A model generated the notes under the pieces. It was given only the letters and a program-made list of their open reading frames with translations. It was not told the origin of the DNA and ran no database searches. From an uncultured Vampirovibrio sp. (lineage in GTDB: Bacteria > Cyanobacteriota > Vampirovibrionia > Gastranaerophilales > Gastranaerophilaceae), in NCBI GenBank assembly GCA_910577635.1, contig CAJTNR010000032.1, positions 1 through 18,814 on the forward strand: 18,814 nucleotides of DNA, written 5' to 3'. The position numbers and the translations under genes are program-made. Below are positions 1 to 6,604 of this stretch, piece after piece. Position 1 is the stretch's first letter, and each line of letters starts with the position of its first letter.

Positions 1-231
1 TTCCTTGTAATGCTTGTGTACACATTCATCACTCGTTTTGAGACAGAAGTCAAGTCCTGAATCCCAATCTTAGAAACATTTTAACGCATCTTGCTTTGTG
101 AGACAGATTATTCTTACACTTTCTTGTGCTGTGCGCACTCGGAAAAGATTTCATTATTCTTTGTTTAGCTGTTATTGAATCCATGTGAATAGAGCAGTAA
201 ATACAAGATAAAACCACTTAAAATCAGCAGT
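1..231. other. Non-coding left edge of the window
   Basis: No convincing gene is present. The stretch lies downstream of the minus-strand STAND gene, whose stop codon is at 232-234. It holds one copy of the diverged 84-bp repeat (65-147), and the motif GAGACAG occurs twice, near 40 and 100. The first 60 bases are about 40% GC by hand count, clearly above the defence genes. I see no hairpin with a T-run that would terminate the STAND gene. Confidence 0.5.
65..147. repeat. Diverged direct repeat, left copy
   Basis: This 83-base segment aligns almost without gaps to 4082-4166 in the same orientation. Both start with CAATCT, share TTTGT, TTATT, CACTTT and TTG in register, and end with GCACTCGG followed by AAAAG. 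About 44 of the first 67 aligned columns match. The two copies bracket the STAND NTPase gene. They could be old attachment or insertion boundaries, or a dispersed intergenic repeat. Confidence 0.6.
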
Positions 232-3200
232 TTATAAATTTTCAAGATATTCCCTTATTTTAGCATCATCTCTTCCTGCTTTTTGGCAATTGATTTTTTT
301 ATTTATATAATCTTTGTGTTCAATAAAATCAACTTCTACAAACAAACTTTTTAAATCCTCTAAAAATCCAATTCTTTCGTCAATTAAAGGGATTTCACTT
401 CCACTCCAAGAATAATTCCATCTGAACAATGAAAGTCGCTTAAATAATTCAAAATCCTTATTTAGTTTAAATAGAAGTTTAAAATATTCTAATTTGCTTT
501 TTTCAAAGTAATTTACAATAATTTTAAAGGCTATTTCTATTTTATTTTGATCTTCAATATTTTTAACTATAAAATCTTCAAGCCATTTTTCTTTTCTTGA
601 TATTATAATTTCGCTTGTTTTATTTGCATTACTAAAAATTGCAGACAAGATGTCATGAAAATTATATATTTTAAAATTTTCTTCTGCAAAGATATCGATT
701 TCAATTAAAGCATCAATGTATTGCGCATAATCATCTTTATTCCAGACAACTTCAAAAATACTATGCAACTGCGATTCCCTAATGTTTTCATCAAATAAAA
801 ACTTTATAAATTTTCTCCAAAAAACAAGTCCTTTTTCAAAAAGTTTTTCAAATAACAAGTTTTGGAAATCAACAGTACTATCCAACTGTGTAAAATAAAT
901 TTCTTCCAGCTTCTCATCATTGTCTTTAAAAATTTGAACCAACTTTTCAACCATATCTTCACTTAAATGATGATTTAGGTAACTGCCCAAGATTTGATCA
1001 TTTCTATCAGTAGTTTTTGCAAAATTGATAATGCTCTGATTTATATCGTAAAATATTACAGGATTTACATTTTTATATTTTTCAAGCGAATAAATATCAA
1101 TTATTCTTGGATATTCATTTAAAAGTTCTTTATCTATGAAAAGCTTTAATTCTTCACATTCTTTATTTATAATAAAATCCGAAGGCAAGAAGCGATAAAA
1201 CGCAGAATTTAATGTGCTGTTAATTTTTCCCTTGGTCTTATCAATAATTTTTCTTGTCTCTATAGGACCAATAAGATCAATAAGTTTTAGTATTATTTTA
1301 TCTGCAATATACCAAAAAAAAGGAGCTTCTTTTTGTAAATATAATTTGACTATTTCAATGTATTGTTCGGGTTTTTCTTCTAATTTTCTAAAAATAATAT
1401 ATAAGCCTTGCCCCACAAGATGTTCTTCATTTAGTTTTAATTCTTCATATTTTTTGCAATTATTAAACAACGCTTCATAGTCGTCTTGATTAAAATCGCT
1501 TATTATTTTGATTATTTGTTTTTCTTTTTCCTCTTGTTCTTCTTTCCACTTTTTACTAAAAGAAACGCTTGTAAATATGTCTATTAATTTAAAATCATTA
1601 TTTTCCTTATATCTATTTAAAAATTTTGTAGGTTCTGCAACTAGGTATTGATAGCCTCTTGCCAATTTATTAAGTGCAATTGCTTGCTCAAAAGTTATTT
1701 CTTCAAAATATTTAAAAAATTCTTTTTCAAAACACTCCATATCATACTGAACAAACTTTGTTTTGTAATCTTTATCGTGAATACCCGCATTATAGTCATA
1801 AAGAAATTTTTCTACCCTTATTTTATAGGCTTCATTCTTGTACAAATCAGCAAGAATATTCCAAATAAAAGATCTGATCTTTTCAACATCATCGGATAAG
1901 GGTAGTGTCATTGTGGAAAACCATATGCTTCTTGCAGATTCCCCAGATTCTGTTTTTGTAAATTCTGCCTTAAGGGCTGTTTTTAATATTTCAAGCAATA
2001 TAATTGTTAGATTAAAATTCTCACCTTGTTTACAAGCTTCTAATATTGTTTTTATCAGCAAAAATTCTTCCTCAAAACTATGAGTACAAGAATTTTTGTC
2101 ATACAGAAACTTGTTGCAAAAAATATAACATACATCTAGTGCATACTTTAGATTCTTTGTTGAGAGTCTTAAAAGCAAATTAATTGCATTTGAAAAATTA
2201 TCAGAGTGTTTAAAACCGGATAACATTTCAGAAAGAAAATTTGAAAAATAATGATTTCTAAAACGCTTTTCAAAATCGGCATCCACTAGACTAAATTCTT
2301 CTTGTGGCAATTTCTCTATTTCTTTTTTAGCATATAGCAAACTTCTTTCTTGATCCAGTAAATAAAAACTTTTAAGGTAAGCGATTTCATTTTCCGAATC
2401 TGCAGTATTCCAACTTTCAAGAACTTGGGCTTTTATATATTCATATGTGTCTTCCGAATAAAATAAATTCATTATGGTGTTAATTGCAGTAATTGTATTT
2501 TCTTGATTTTTTAAAAATGCGATTTTTAACAAATTTAATATTGATATAGCTTTTGTCTCTATAAGGGTGTAGTATAAAATGTAATCCGCAAGGCTTTGAT
2601 CTGAAATTTTCACCAATTTATCTTCATACAGGTCAACAAGCTCTTTTTTATTTAGAATAATGACCGATTCAATAAAATCGTTTTTATCTGTACCAAATAT
2701 AGTTAAAAAATCTTGCAACAATATATTTGTATCAATATGTATTGCCTTGAAAAAGGAAATTATAAAGAGGGAATACAGTTCCTTTTTATCAATATTTTGC
2801 TCCGATAAAATTTTGCCATAATAATTTTTAAATATATCAATTATATTTTGTACTGAACTAAGCTTCCCTTCTAACGCAATTTTTCCTGTGATAATCGCAA
2901 GTCTTGCATTGCCCTTTGAAATTTCAGCAATTCTTTTGAGGTGTGAACCGTTAACAATTCCAAGATTATTTTTTAATATTTCTTTGATTTCATCATTGCT
3001 AAATTTTTCAATCTTAATTAAACTTGGTTGGCTAAAGCTATAAGCATCTGATAAAACTTTTTCTTTTGCATAATCTCTAACTGTCATAACAAGTTTAATA
3101 TTAATTCCTATTGGTGGATTATGTACAAAATCAAGAATATATTTAAAATTTGAAGTTTGATTTGCATCATCTAAGAAAAGCACATAATCCCCTGGTGTTG

Positions 3201-3966
3201 AAATATACGTATTTATATCAGATGAGAGTATTTCTCCATTGTTTTTAACGCATAAAATAGTGAATTTACTAAATTCTTCAGCCCTTAAGGCTTCTAAAGC
3301 AAGTTTTGTTTTACCAATGCCTGATGAACCAAATATTAATGTAGAGTAGTTATTGAATATAGATTGTTTTATTTCCGATAATTCTTTTTCTCTAAACATA
3401 AAATTTATGTTCAAAGGTGCATTTGTTTTGCTTTTATCGTATGCTTCAATAAAATCATCAATAGAATATATTTGCCTTGTATCAAGAGGTATATTTAAGA
3501 ACTTGTACGCAAGTTTTGGAAATTTTAATTCTAAATCATACGAAATTGTACCAAGGCCAACTAATTCAAGTTCAATATCTTGTGCTAATTGTTTTAATTC
3601 ATTAGCTTGTTCTACCGTAAGGTTGCTTGAACAATATCCACAAATTATCTTTTTGATTTGTTTTTTCTGTAATCCCGTTTTACTTTCATCCAAGCAAGAT
3701 AAAATATCTTCCCTTAATTTTTTATAAGGATTATCTGAGACCGTGCCATAGGTAATTAATGTATAGGTGTTGTCATCATTTATAATATAAGTATCAGGAG
3801 TACCTTTTGTAACTTTATTTGTTCCATCATGCGAGCCAAGAGGATTAATATTGCTGAAAGAATATTTTTCATACAGATAAGCATCAAATAATTTTTGAAA
3901 ACTTCCGCCATCCAATTCTTTTATTTTTTGCTGAATAAGATTAAGTTTGCTCAAGATGCCTCCCAT
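232..3966 (-). CDS. STAND-type NTPase with degenerate nuclease-like N-terminal domain (nSTAND3-like), putative anti-phage effector
   Basis: Counted from the ATG at 3966 (1244 aa). Residues 1-150 resemble the restriction-endonuclease-like domain found ahead of nSTAND3 NTPases: LGSHDG, then NKVTKGTPDT (D58), then a strand ending TYGT. The E-x-K or E-Y-T expected after that strand is not seen, so nuclease activity is doubtful. The NTPase domain has Walker A GSSGIGKT (213-220), Walker B VLFLDDAN (262-269) and the STAND-type arginine in TVRD (R297). The remaining 850 or so residues look wholly helical and are probably the repeat sensor region. Related proteins (Avs family) bind phage proteins, oligomerise and then kill the cell; applying that role here is inference. 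Start choice: a TTG at 3954 preceded by GGGAGG at four bases is a strong alternative and gives a protein starting (M)SKLNLIQQ. The in-frame TTG at 4002 lacks a ribosome site. No neighbour shares its operon. Confidence 0.75.
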   Translation of the reverse strand: MGGILSKLNLIQQKIKELDGGSFQKLFDAYLYEKYSFSNINPLGSHDGTNKVTKGTPDTYIINDDNTYTLITYGTVSDNPYKKLREDILSCLDESKTGLQKKQIKKIICGYCSSNLTVEQANELKQLAQDIELELVGLGTISYDLELKFPKLAYKFLNIPLDTRQIYSIDDFIEAYDKSKTNAPLNINFMFREKELSEIKQSIFNNYSTLIFGSSGIGKTKLALEALRAEEFSKFTILCVKNNGEILSSDINTYISTPGDYVLFLDDANQTSNFKYILDFVHNPPIGINIKLVMTVRDYAKEKVLSDAYSFSQPSLIKIEKFSNDEIKEILKNNLGIVNGSHLKRIAEISKGNARLAIITGKIALEGKLSSVQNIIDIFKNYYGKILSEQNIDKKELYSLFIISFFKAIHIDTNILLQDFLTIFGTDKNDFIESVIILNKKELVDLYEDKLVKISDQSLADYILYYTLIETKAISILNLLKIAFLKNQENTITAINTIMNLFYSEDTYEYIKAQVLESWNTADSENEIAYLKSFYLLDQERSLLYAKKEIEKLPQEEFSLVDADFEKRFRNHYFSNFLSEMLSGFKHSDNFSNAINLLLRLSTKNLKYALDVCYIFCNKFLYDKNSCTHSFEEEFLLIKTILEACKQGENFNLTIILLEILKTALKAEFTKTESGESARSIWFSTMTLPLSDDVEKIRSFIWNILADLYKNEAYKIRVEKFLYDYNAGIHDKDYKTKFVQYDMECFEKEFFKYFEEITFEQAIALNKLARGYQYLVAEPTKFLNRYKENNDFKLIDIFTSVSFSKKWKEEQEEKEKQIIKIISDFNQDDYEALFNNCKKYEELKLNEEHLVGQGLYIIFRKLEEKPEQYIEIVKLYLQKEAPFFWYIADKIILKLIDLIGPIETRKIIDKTKGKINSTLNSAFYRFLPSDFIINKECEELKLFIDKELLNEYPRIIDIYSLEKYKNVNPVIFYDINQSIINFAKTTDRNDQILGSYLNHHLSEDMVEKLVQIFKDNDEKLEEIYFTQLDSTVDFQNLLFEKLFEKGLVFWRKFIKFLFDENIRESQLHSIFEVVWNKDDYAQYIDALIEIDIFAEENFKIYNFHDILSAIFSNANKTSEIIISRKEKWLEDFIVKNIEDQNKIEIAFKIIVNYFEKSKLEYFKLLFKLNKDFELFKRLSLFRWNYSWSGSEIPLIDERIGFLEDLKSLFVEVDFIEHKDYINKKINCQKAGRDDAKIREYLENL

Positions 3967-3973
3967 ATTATGA

Positions 3974-4002
3974 ATAATATAATAAAACTGTATTGAACAC
4001 AA
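3974..4002 (-). promoter_or_regulatory. Possible promoter of the STAND gene
   Basis: On the minus strand TTGTGT (4002-3997) is followed after 17 bases by TATTAT (3979-3974). The -10 is good and the -35 is weak. Transcription would start about at the ATG at 3966. That would make the mRNA leaderless from that ATG, or give a short leader carrying GGGAGG ahead of the TTG at 3954. Confidence 0.3.
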
Positions 4003-4081
4003 TAAATGCCAAAATACATAAATACATATTTTGAGGAGTTTTTAGTCTTTATTTATGCATTATGGATTATACATTAAATAT

Positions 4082-4166
4082 CAATCTCAAAAACAATTCG
4101 TCAAATCTCATTTTGTAGAGTAAGTTATTTTTGCACTTTATTGCACTGAATTGCACTCGGGAAAAG
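4082..4166. repeat. Diverged direct repeat, right copy
   Basis: Partner of 65-147, same orientation, roughly two-thirds identical. It differs from the left copy in carrying three clean TTGCACT boxes where the left copy has TTACACT, TTGTGCT and a degenerate third unit. It lies about 120 bases upstream of the STAND start, so it could also be part of that gene's regulatory region. Confidence 0.6.
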
Positions 4167-4273
4167 TTTGATTTGATGGGGTGCTTGGGCGATTTAAAAT
4201 AAAAACTTTAAAACTTGGTGCAAATTAGTGCAAGAATAGAGACAAAAGTGCAATTTTTGACCGTCAAATCTCA
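4099..4273. repeat. 12-bp direct repeat flanking the phased boxes
   Basis: CGTCAAATCTCA is found exactly at 4099-4110 and again at 4262-4273. Between the two lie all six TTGCACT / GTGCAA boxes. Such an arrangement suggests a discrete cis element of about 175 bp, for example a regulator or recombinase binding region. Confidence 0.5.
4131..4253. promoter_or_regulatory. Helically phased TTGCACT boxes with inverted AGTGCAA boxes
   Basis: TTGCACT occurs at 4131, 4141 and 4151, exactly ten bases apart. Its reverse complement core GTGCAA occurs at 4218, 4228 and 4248 (spacing 10 and 20). Boxes repeated once per helical turn, in two opposed clusters about 60 bp apart, are typical of cooperative protein binding, perhaps with looping. 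The site lies upstream of the minus-strand STAND gene and downstream of hipA, so it may control the former. It is iteron-like, but no replication initiator gene is nearby. Confidence 0.55.
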
Positions 4274-4277
4274 ACAC

Positions 4278-4301
4278 TAAAAAATCGCCTTAAAGGGCGA
4301 T
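4278..4301 (-). terminator. Rho-independent terminator of hipBA
   Basis: Read on the minus strand, ATCGCC (4301-4296), a short loop and GGCGAT (4289-4284) form a GC-rich stem. It is followed directly by a run of T (A-run at 4278-4284 on the plus strand). It lies about 90 bases past the hipA stop codon. Confidence 0.75.
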
Positions 4302-4391
4302 GGTGTGGGCGATTGGGTTAAAGAGACAGCCATTTGGTTAAATCTGTCAAATGAAGATTAAATAGGCTTTAAGATTGTGATTAATATAAAA

Positions 4392-5498
4392 TTAATCAAA
4401 TAATTTTTTGCATTTTTCTTGAATATCTAATGCAATATCTTTTGAAAATTTTTCATTTAGTCCTATATTTTTTGCAACAGCCAAAATATCATCCAAGGCC
4501 GGATTTTTCCCTTCACCATTTATTGTTGTTGCGTGTTCACCGTTAAAAGAAGAACTATAAGTTAAATCGTAAGCAGGAGACAAATGCCATTCTTTCCTAT
4601 TGTCATCATAAAGATAAGAAAAATTCTTTGAATGATCATCACGATTGTGAGCAAATACGTTGAAGCACATTAACCTATACAATTGTTCAACATCTTCATA
4701 ATTCCTTGTAATTTCAAGCGTAAGTTTCATCAACAAATTATAATCAAGATTAGGAAGCCTGTGGCTTGTTTCCAATAGTCCACTGACTGATACCATATGC
4801 ACTTTTTTGTCATTTTTTCGATCAAATCTTTTTATCCCAAAATAACCAGAACAAATTTCCGACGGAAACAGTTTGGTTTCTGTTATTTTAATTCCACAAT
4901 CTTTGGCGCATTGTGAATATTGATACTCTTTTTCACCAATATTTTTAGGATCTACTGATGACGGAAATTTAATTATCCAATCTTCATTATCAATAGATGT
5001 CAAAATCTTTGGTCTTGCACCACCCGATGAACCGCCTAAGAAAAAAAGCTCATCTAAATTATCTGAATTCTGAGATTCTAAAATTTTTGAACATTCCTGT
5101 GCAAGAATATCAAAGTCCGAAATATTATTTTCTGTTTCAAATTTATGTTCGGGTTTGTATGTTAAAGCTCCCATGCCGGATTCCTGAACAACTGCAAGCC
5201 GGTTGAGATTGTCAATTTCAACGGGATTTATTTTGTTTTTCAAAAATAACCTGTCGACAAGTAATCTTCCCCAACCATCAGGCAAACTGTCATTAAAAAC
5301 TCCAAATAACCCGTCAAAAGGTTCATATTTGGGGATAAAAACTTTCTTGATAAGTGGTAAACTAAAAGGCGATATGCTAAATCCGTTATTTAACCAATCC
5401 AAATCGTATTCAAATGCAACAACCCTTTCGGGCGTTTTAGCAAGGGTGCCAACTAAAATATCATTATAAAATACTTTTAAATATTTATAGTTTTCCAT
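4392..5498 (-). CDS. hipA: HipA-family toxin kinase
   Basis: Serine/threonine kinase toxin of a type II toxin-antitoxin system. The best-known HipA phosphorylates glutamyl-tRNA synthetase and stops translation, but the target here is unknown. The 368-residue protein has the N-terminal HipA coupling domain (about 1-110) and the HipA C-terminal kinase domain. Visible motifs are GGSSGGARPK (155-164, the Gly-rich loop), WIIKFPSS (ATP-binding lysine K177), NVFAHNRDDHSKN (280-292, catalytic Asp and metal-binding Asn) and SPAYDL (307-312, DFG-like). All look intact, so the kinase should be active. It is shorter than E. coli HipA (440 aa) but covers both domains. The ATG lies inside hipB, 14 bases before its end, with GAGG six bases upstream, so translation is coupled to the antitoxin. 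A terminator follows at 4278-4301. Confidence 0.93.
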   Translation of the reverse strand: MENYKYLKVFYNDILVGTLAKTPERVVAFEYDLDWLNNGFSISPFSLPLIKKVFIPKYEPFDGLFGVFNDSLPDGWGRLLVDRLFLKNKINPVEIDNLNRLAVVQESGMGALTYKPEHKFETENNISDFDILAQECSKILESQNSDNLDELFFLGGSSGGARPKILTSIDNEDWIIKFPSSVDPKNIGEKEYQYSQCAKDCGIKITETKLFPSEICSGYFGIKRFDRKNDKKVHMVSVSGLLETSHRLPNLDYNLLMKLTLEITRNYEDVEQLYRLMCFNVFAHNRDDHSKNFSYLYDDNRKEWHLSPAYDLTYSSSFNGEHATTINGEGKNPALDDILAVAKNIGLNEKFSKDIALDIQEKCKKLFD

Positions 5499-5769
5499 TT
5501 ATAACCTCATCTATAGAATTGTAGGTTTTTTGCGTAAACAAGTTTTCAAAATCTTTCTCTAGGTTTAGAACAATTAGAATTTTGATTAACGAATTTAGTG
5601 AAATTTCATATTTTGACTCAAATCTTTTAATGGAGCCAAGACTAACACCGGATTTTGCAGCAAGCTGGACCTGCGAAATTTTAAGCATTTTTCTCTGCTG
5701 CTTAATCTTTTCAACAAATTCTTTTGCAATATCATTTGGGGTTTTTGAGTTAAAAAGAAATTTATTCAT
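5485..5769 (-). CDS. hipB: HipB-like XRE-family antitoxin/repressor
   Basis: A 94-residue protein with a helix-turn-helix of the XRE/Cro type at about 24-60 (QQRKMLKISQVQLAAKSGVS, then a recognition helix GSIKRFE). As the first gene of the hipBA pair it should neutralise HipA and repress its own promoter, as HipB does in characterised systems. Its end overlaps hipA by 14 bases. Two identical palindromic sites lie just upstream at 5771-5785 and 5812-5826, as expected for an autorepressor. The ATG at 5769 has no Shine-Dalgarno site and sits only ten bases after the likely -10 element, so the mRNA may be leaderless. A later methionine (M29) would remove the start of the DNA-binding domain. Confidence 0.88.
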   Translation of the reverse strand: MNKFLFNSKTPNDIAKEFVEKIKQQRKMLKISQVQLAAKSGVSLGSIKRFESKYEISLNSLIKILIVLNLEKDFENLFTQKTYNSIDEVINGKL

Positions 5770-5770
5770 G

Positions 5771-5826
5771 GATAATATATTATACGATTTTTATTAAAAA
5801 GTCAATATATAGATAATATATTATAC
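5771..5826 (-). promoter_or_regulatory. hipBA promoter with two identical palindromic operators
   Basis: GATAATATATTATAC occurs exactly at 5771-5785 and 5812-5826, 41 bases apart. Each contains the perfect 12-bp palindrome ATAATATATTAT. On the minus strand a -35 TTGACT (5805-5800) precedes TATAAT (5784-5779, spacer 15) or TAATAT (5782-5777, spacer 17). The proximal operator therefore covers the -10, and the pair could bind two HipB dimers and occlude RNA polymerase. Confidence 0.7.
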
Positions 5827-5859
5827 AAAATGTAATATAGCTTTTAAGGTACAAAAACG

Positions 5860-5930
5860 CAACATTAGAATGGTGTGTATCATTCTGCCTCAGAAATTAC
5901 ACATTTCCTGAATGATATGTTGTATTTTTT
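5860..5930 (+). other. Imperfect hairpin followed by a T-run
   Basis: Complementary blocks nest around a small loop: CAACAT (5860-5865) with ATGTTG (5917-5922), TGTGT (5874-5878) with ACACA (5900-5904), and CTG-CCT-CAG (5885-5893). TATTTTTT follows. The internal loops are large, so this is a weak structure. It might be a terminator or a folded RNA or DNA site upstream of the integrase remnant. Confidence 0.25.
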
Positions 5931-6042
5931 GAGATTGAGATGGGGGTAAATGGCAGAGCGCTTGTATTTAAATTTGTCGCAAGGCTTTATTTTTGCTGTA
6001 TTTTAGGTAATTAATGTTGTGGCTCAAAACCTTGAGGTACAA

Positions 6043-6583
6043 ATGAACATCGTCGAACCTATAAAAAGCATAGAAGATATCCAAAATATAAAAAGAATTC
6101 TATCCAAAAAACCACGTAACGCACTTCTTTTCGGCTTCGGAATAAACAGTGGATTAAGAATCGCCGACATCCTATCACTTAACGTCAAAGACGTAAAAGG
6201 CAAAGATTATATAGAATTAAGAGAAAAGAAAACCAATAAATACAAAAAAATTCCCAATTAACGAAAACCTGAAGGTCGAAATAGAAGAATTTGTTAAAGA
6301 CAAACCCGACGAAAGACCACTATTTTATACGCAAAAAGGGTATAGATTGGATAGAGCCCAAGCCTATCGAATCATAAACAAAGCCGCCCGAATGGTCGGA
6401 ATTAAGGGCAGAATTGGAACACATACATTGCGCAAAACCTTCGGCTATCATTTCTACCAACAATACGACGATATCGTAATGCTTCAAAAAATCTTCAACC
6501 ACTCCACCCCCTCCATCACCCTCCGCTATATAGGAATAGAACAAGAAGATATTGATGAGGTGTATAGGAATTTTTATTTGTAA
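6043..6583 (+). pseudogene. Small tyrosine recombinase/integrase, frameshifted in an A7 run
   Basis: Two reading frames join into one tyrosine-recombinase catalytic domain of about 179-187 aa, a size common for compact XerC/D-like recombinases. The first part holds the first catalytic Arg (NSGLRIADIL). The second holds HTLRKTFGYH (His and second Arg), FNHSTPSITLRYIGI (second His and nucleophilic Tyr). The break is in TAC followed by seven A (6244-6250): removing one A turns YKKIPN-stop into YKKFPINENLKVEIEEF and continues to the natural end. With that base corrected the gene is complete. An ATG at 6043 has GAGG five bases upstream; a GTG at 6019 is an alternative start. It is convergent with hamB. 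Base composition is near 44% GC over 6361-6540 and codons often end in C, unlike the neighbours, which points to a different origin. It could have mobilised part of the island. Confidence 0.85.
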
Positions 6584-6604
6584 TATAAAACATTTAAATA
6601 AAAA

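Noticed and set aside
1214..2083. Plus-strand open frames within the STAND gene, and similar antisense frames in hsdR, hsdM and hsdS
   Set aside because: They lie wholly inside well-supported genes, have no ribosome sites and show low-complexity composition typical of antisense shadows.
4055..4123. Plus-strand ORF of 22 codons in the STAND/hipA gap
   Set aside because: No ribosome site, no family and no counterpart frame in the left repeat copy; expected by chance.
4131..4253. Replication origin with iterons
   Set aside because: The boxes are iteron-like but no Rep, DnaA-box cluster or partition gene is visible.
4099..4273. CRISPR array
   Set aside because: The repeats are 7-12 bp with short or single spacers, there is no repeat-spacer regularity, and no cas gene is present.
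5860..5930. Integron attC site
   Set aside because: The nearby recombinase is a short XerC/D-like enzyme, not an integron integrase with its extra domain, and the attC core motifs are not seen.
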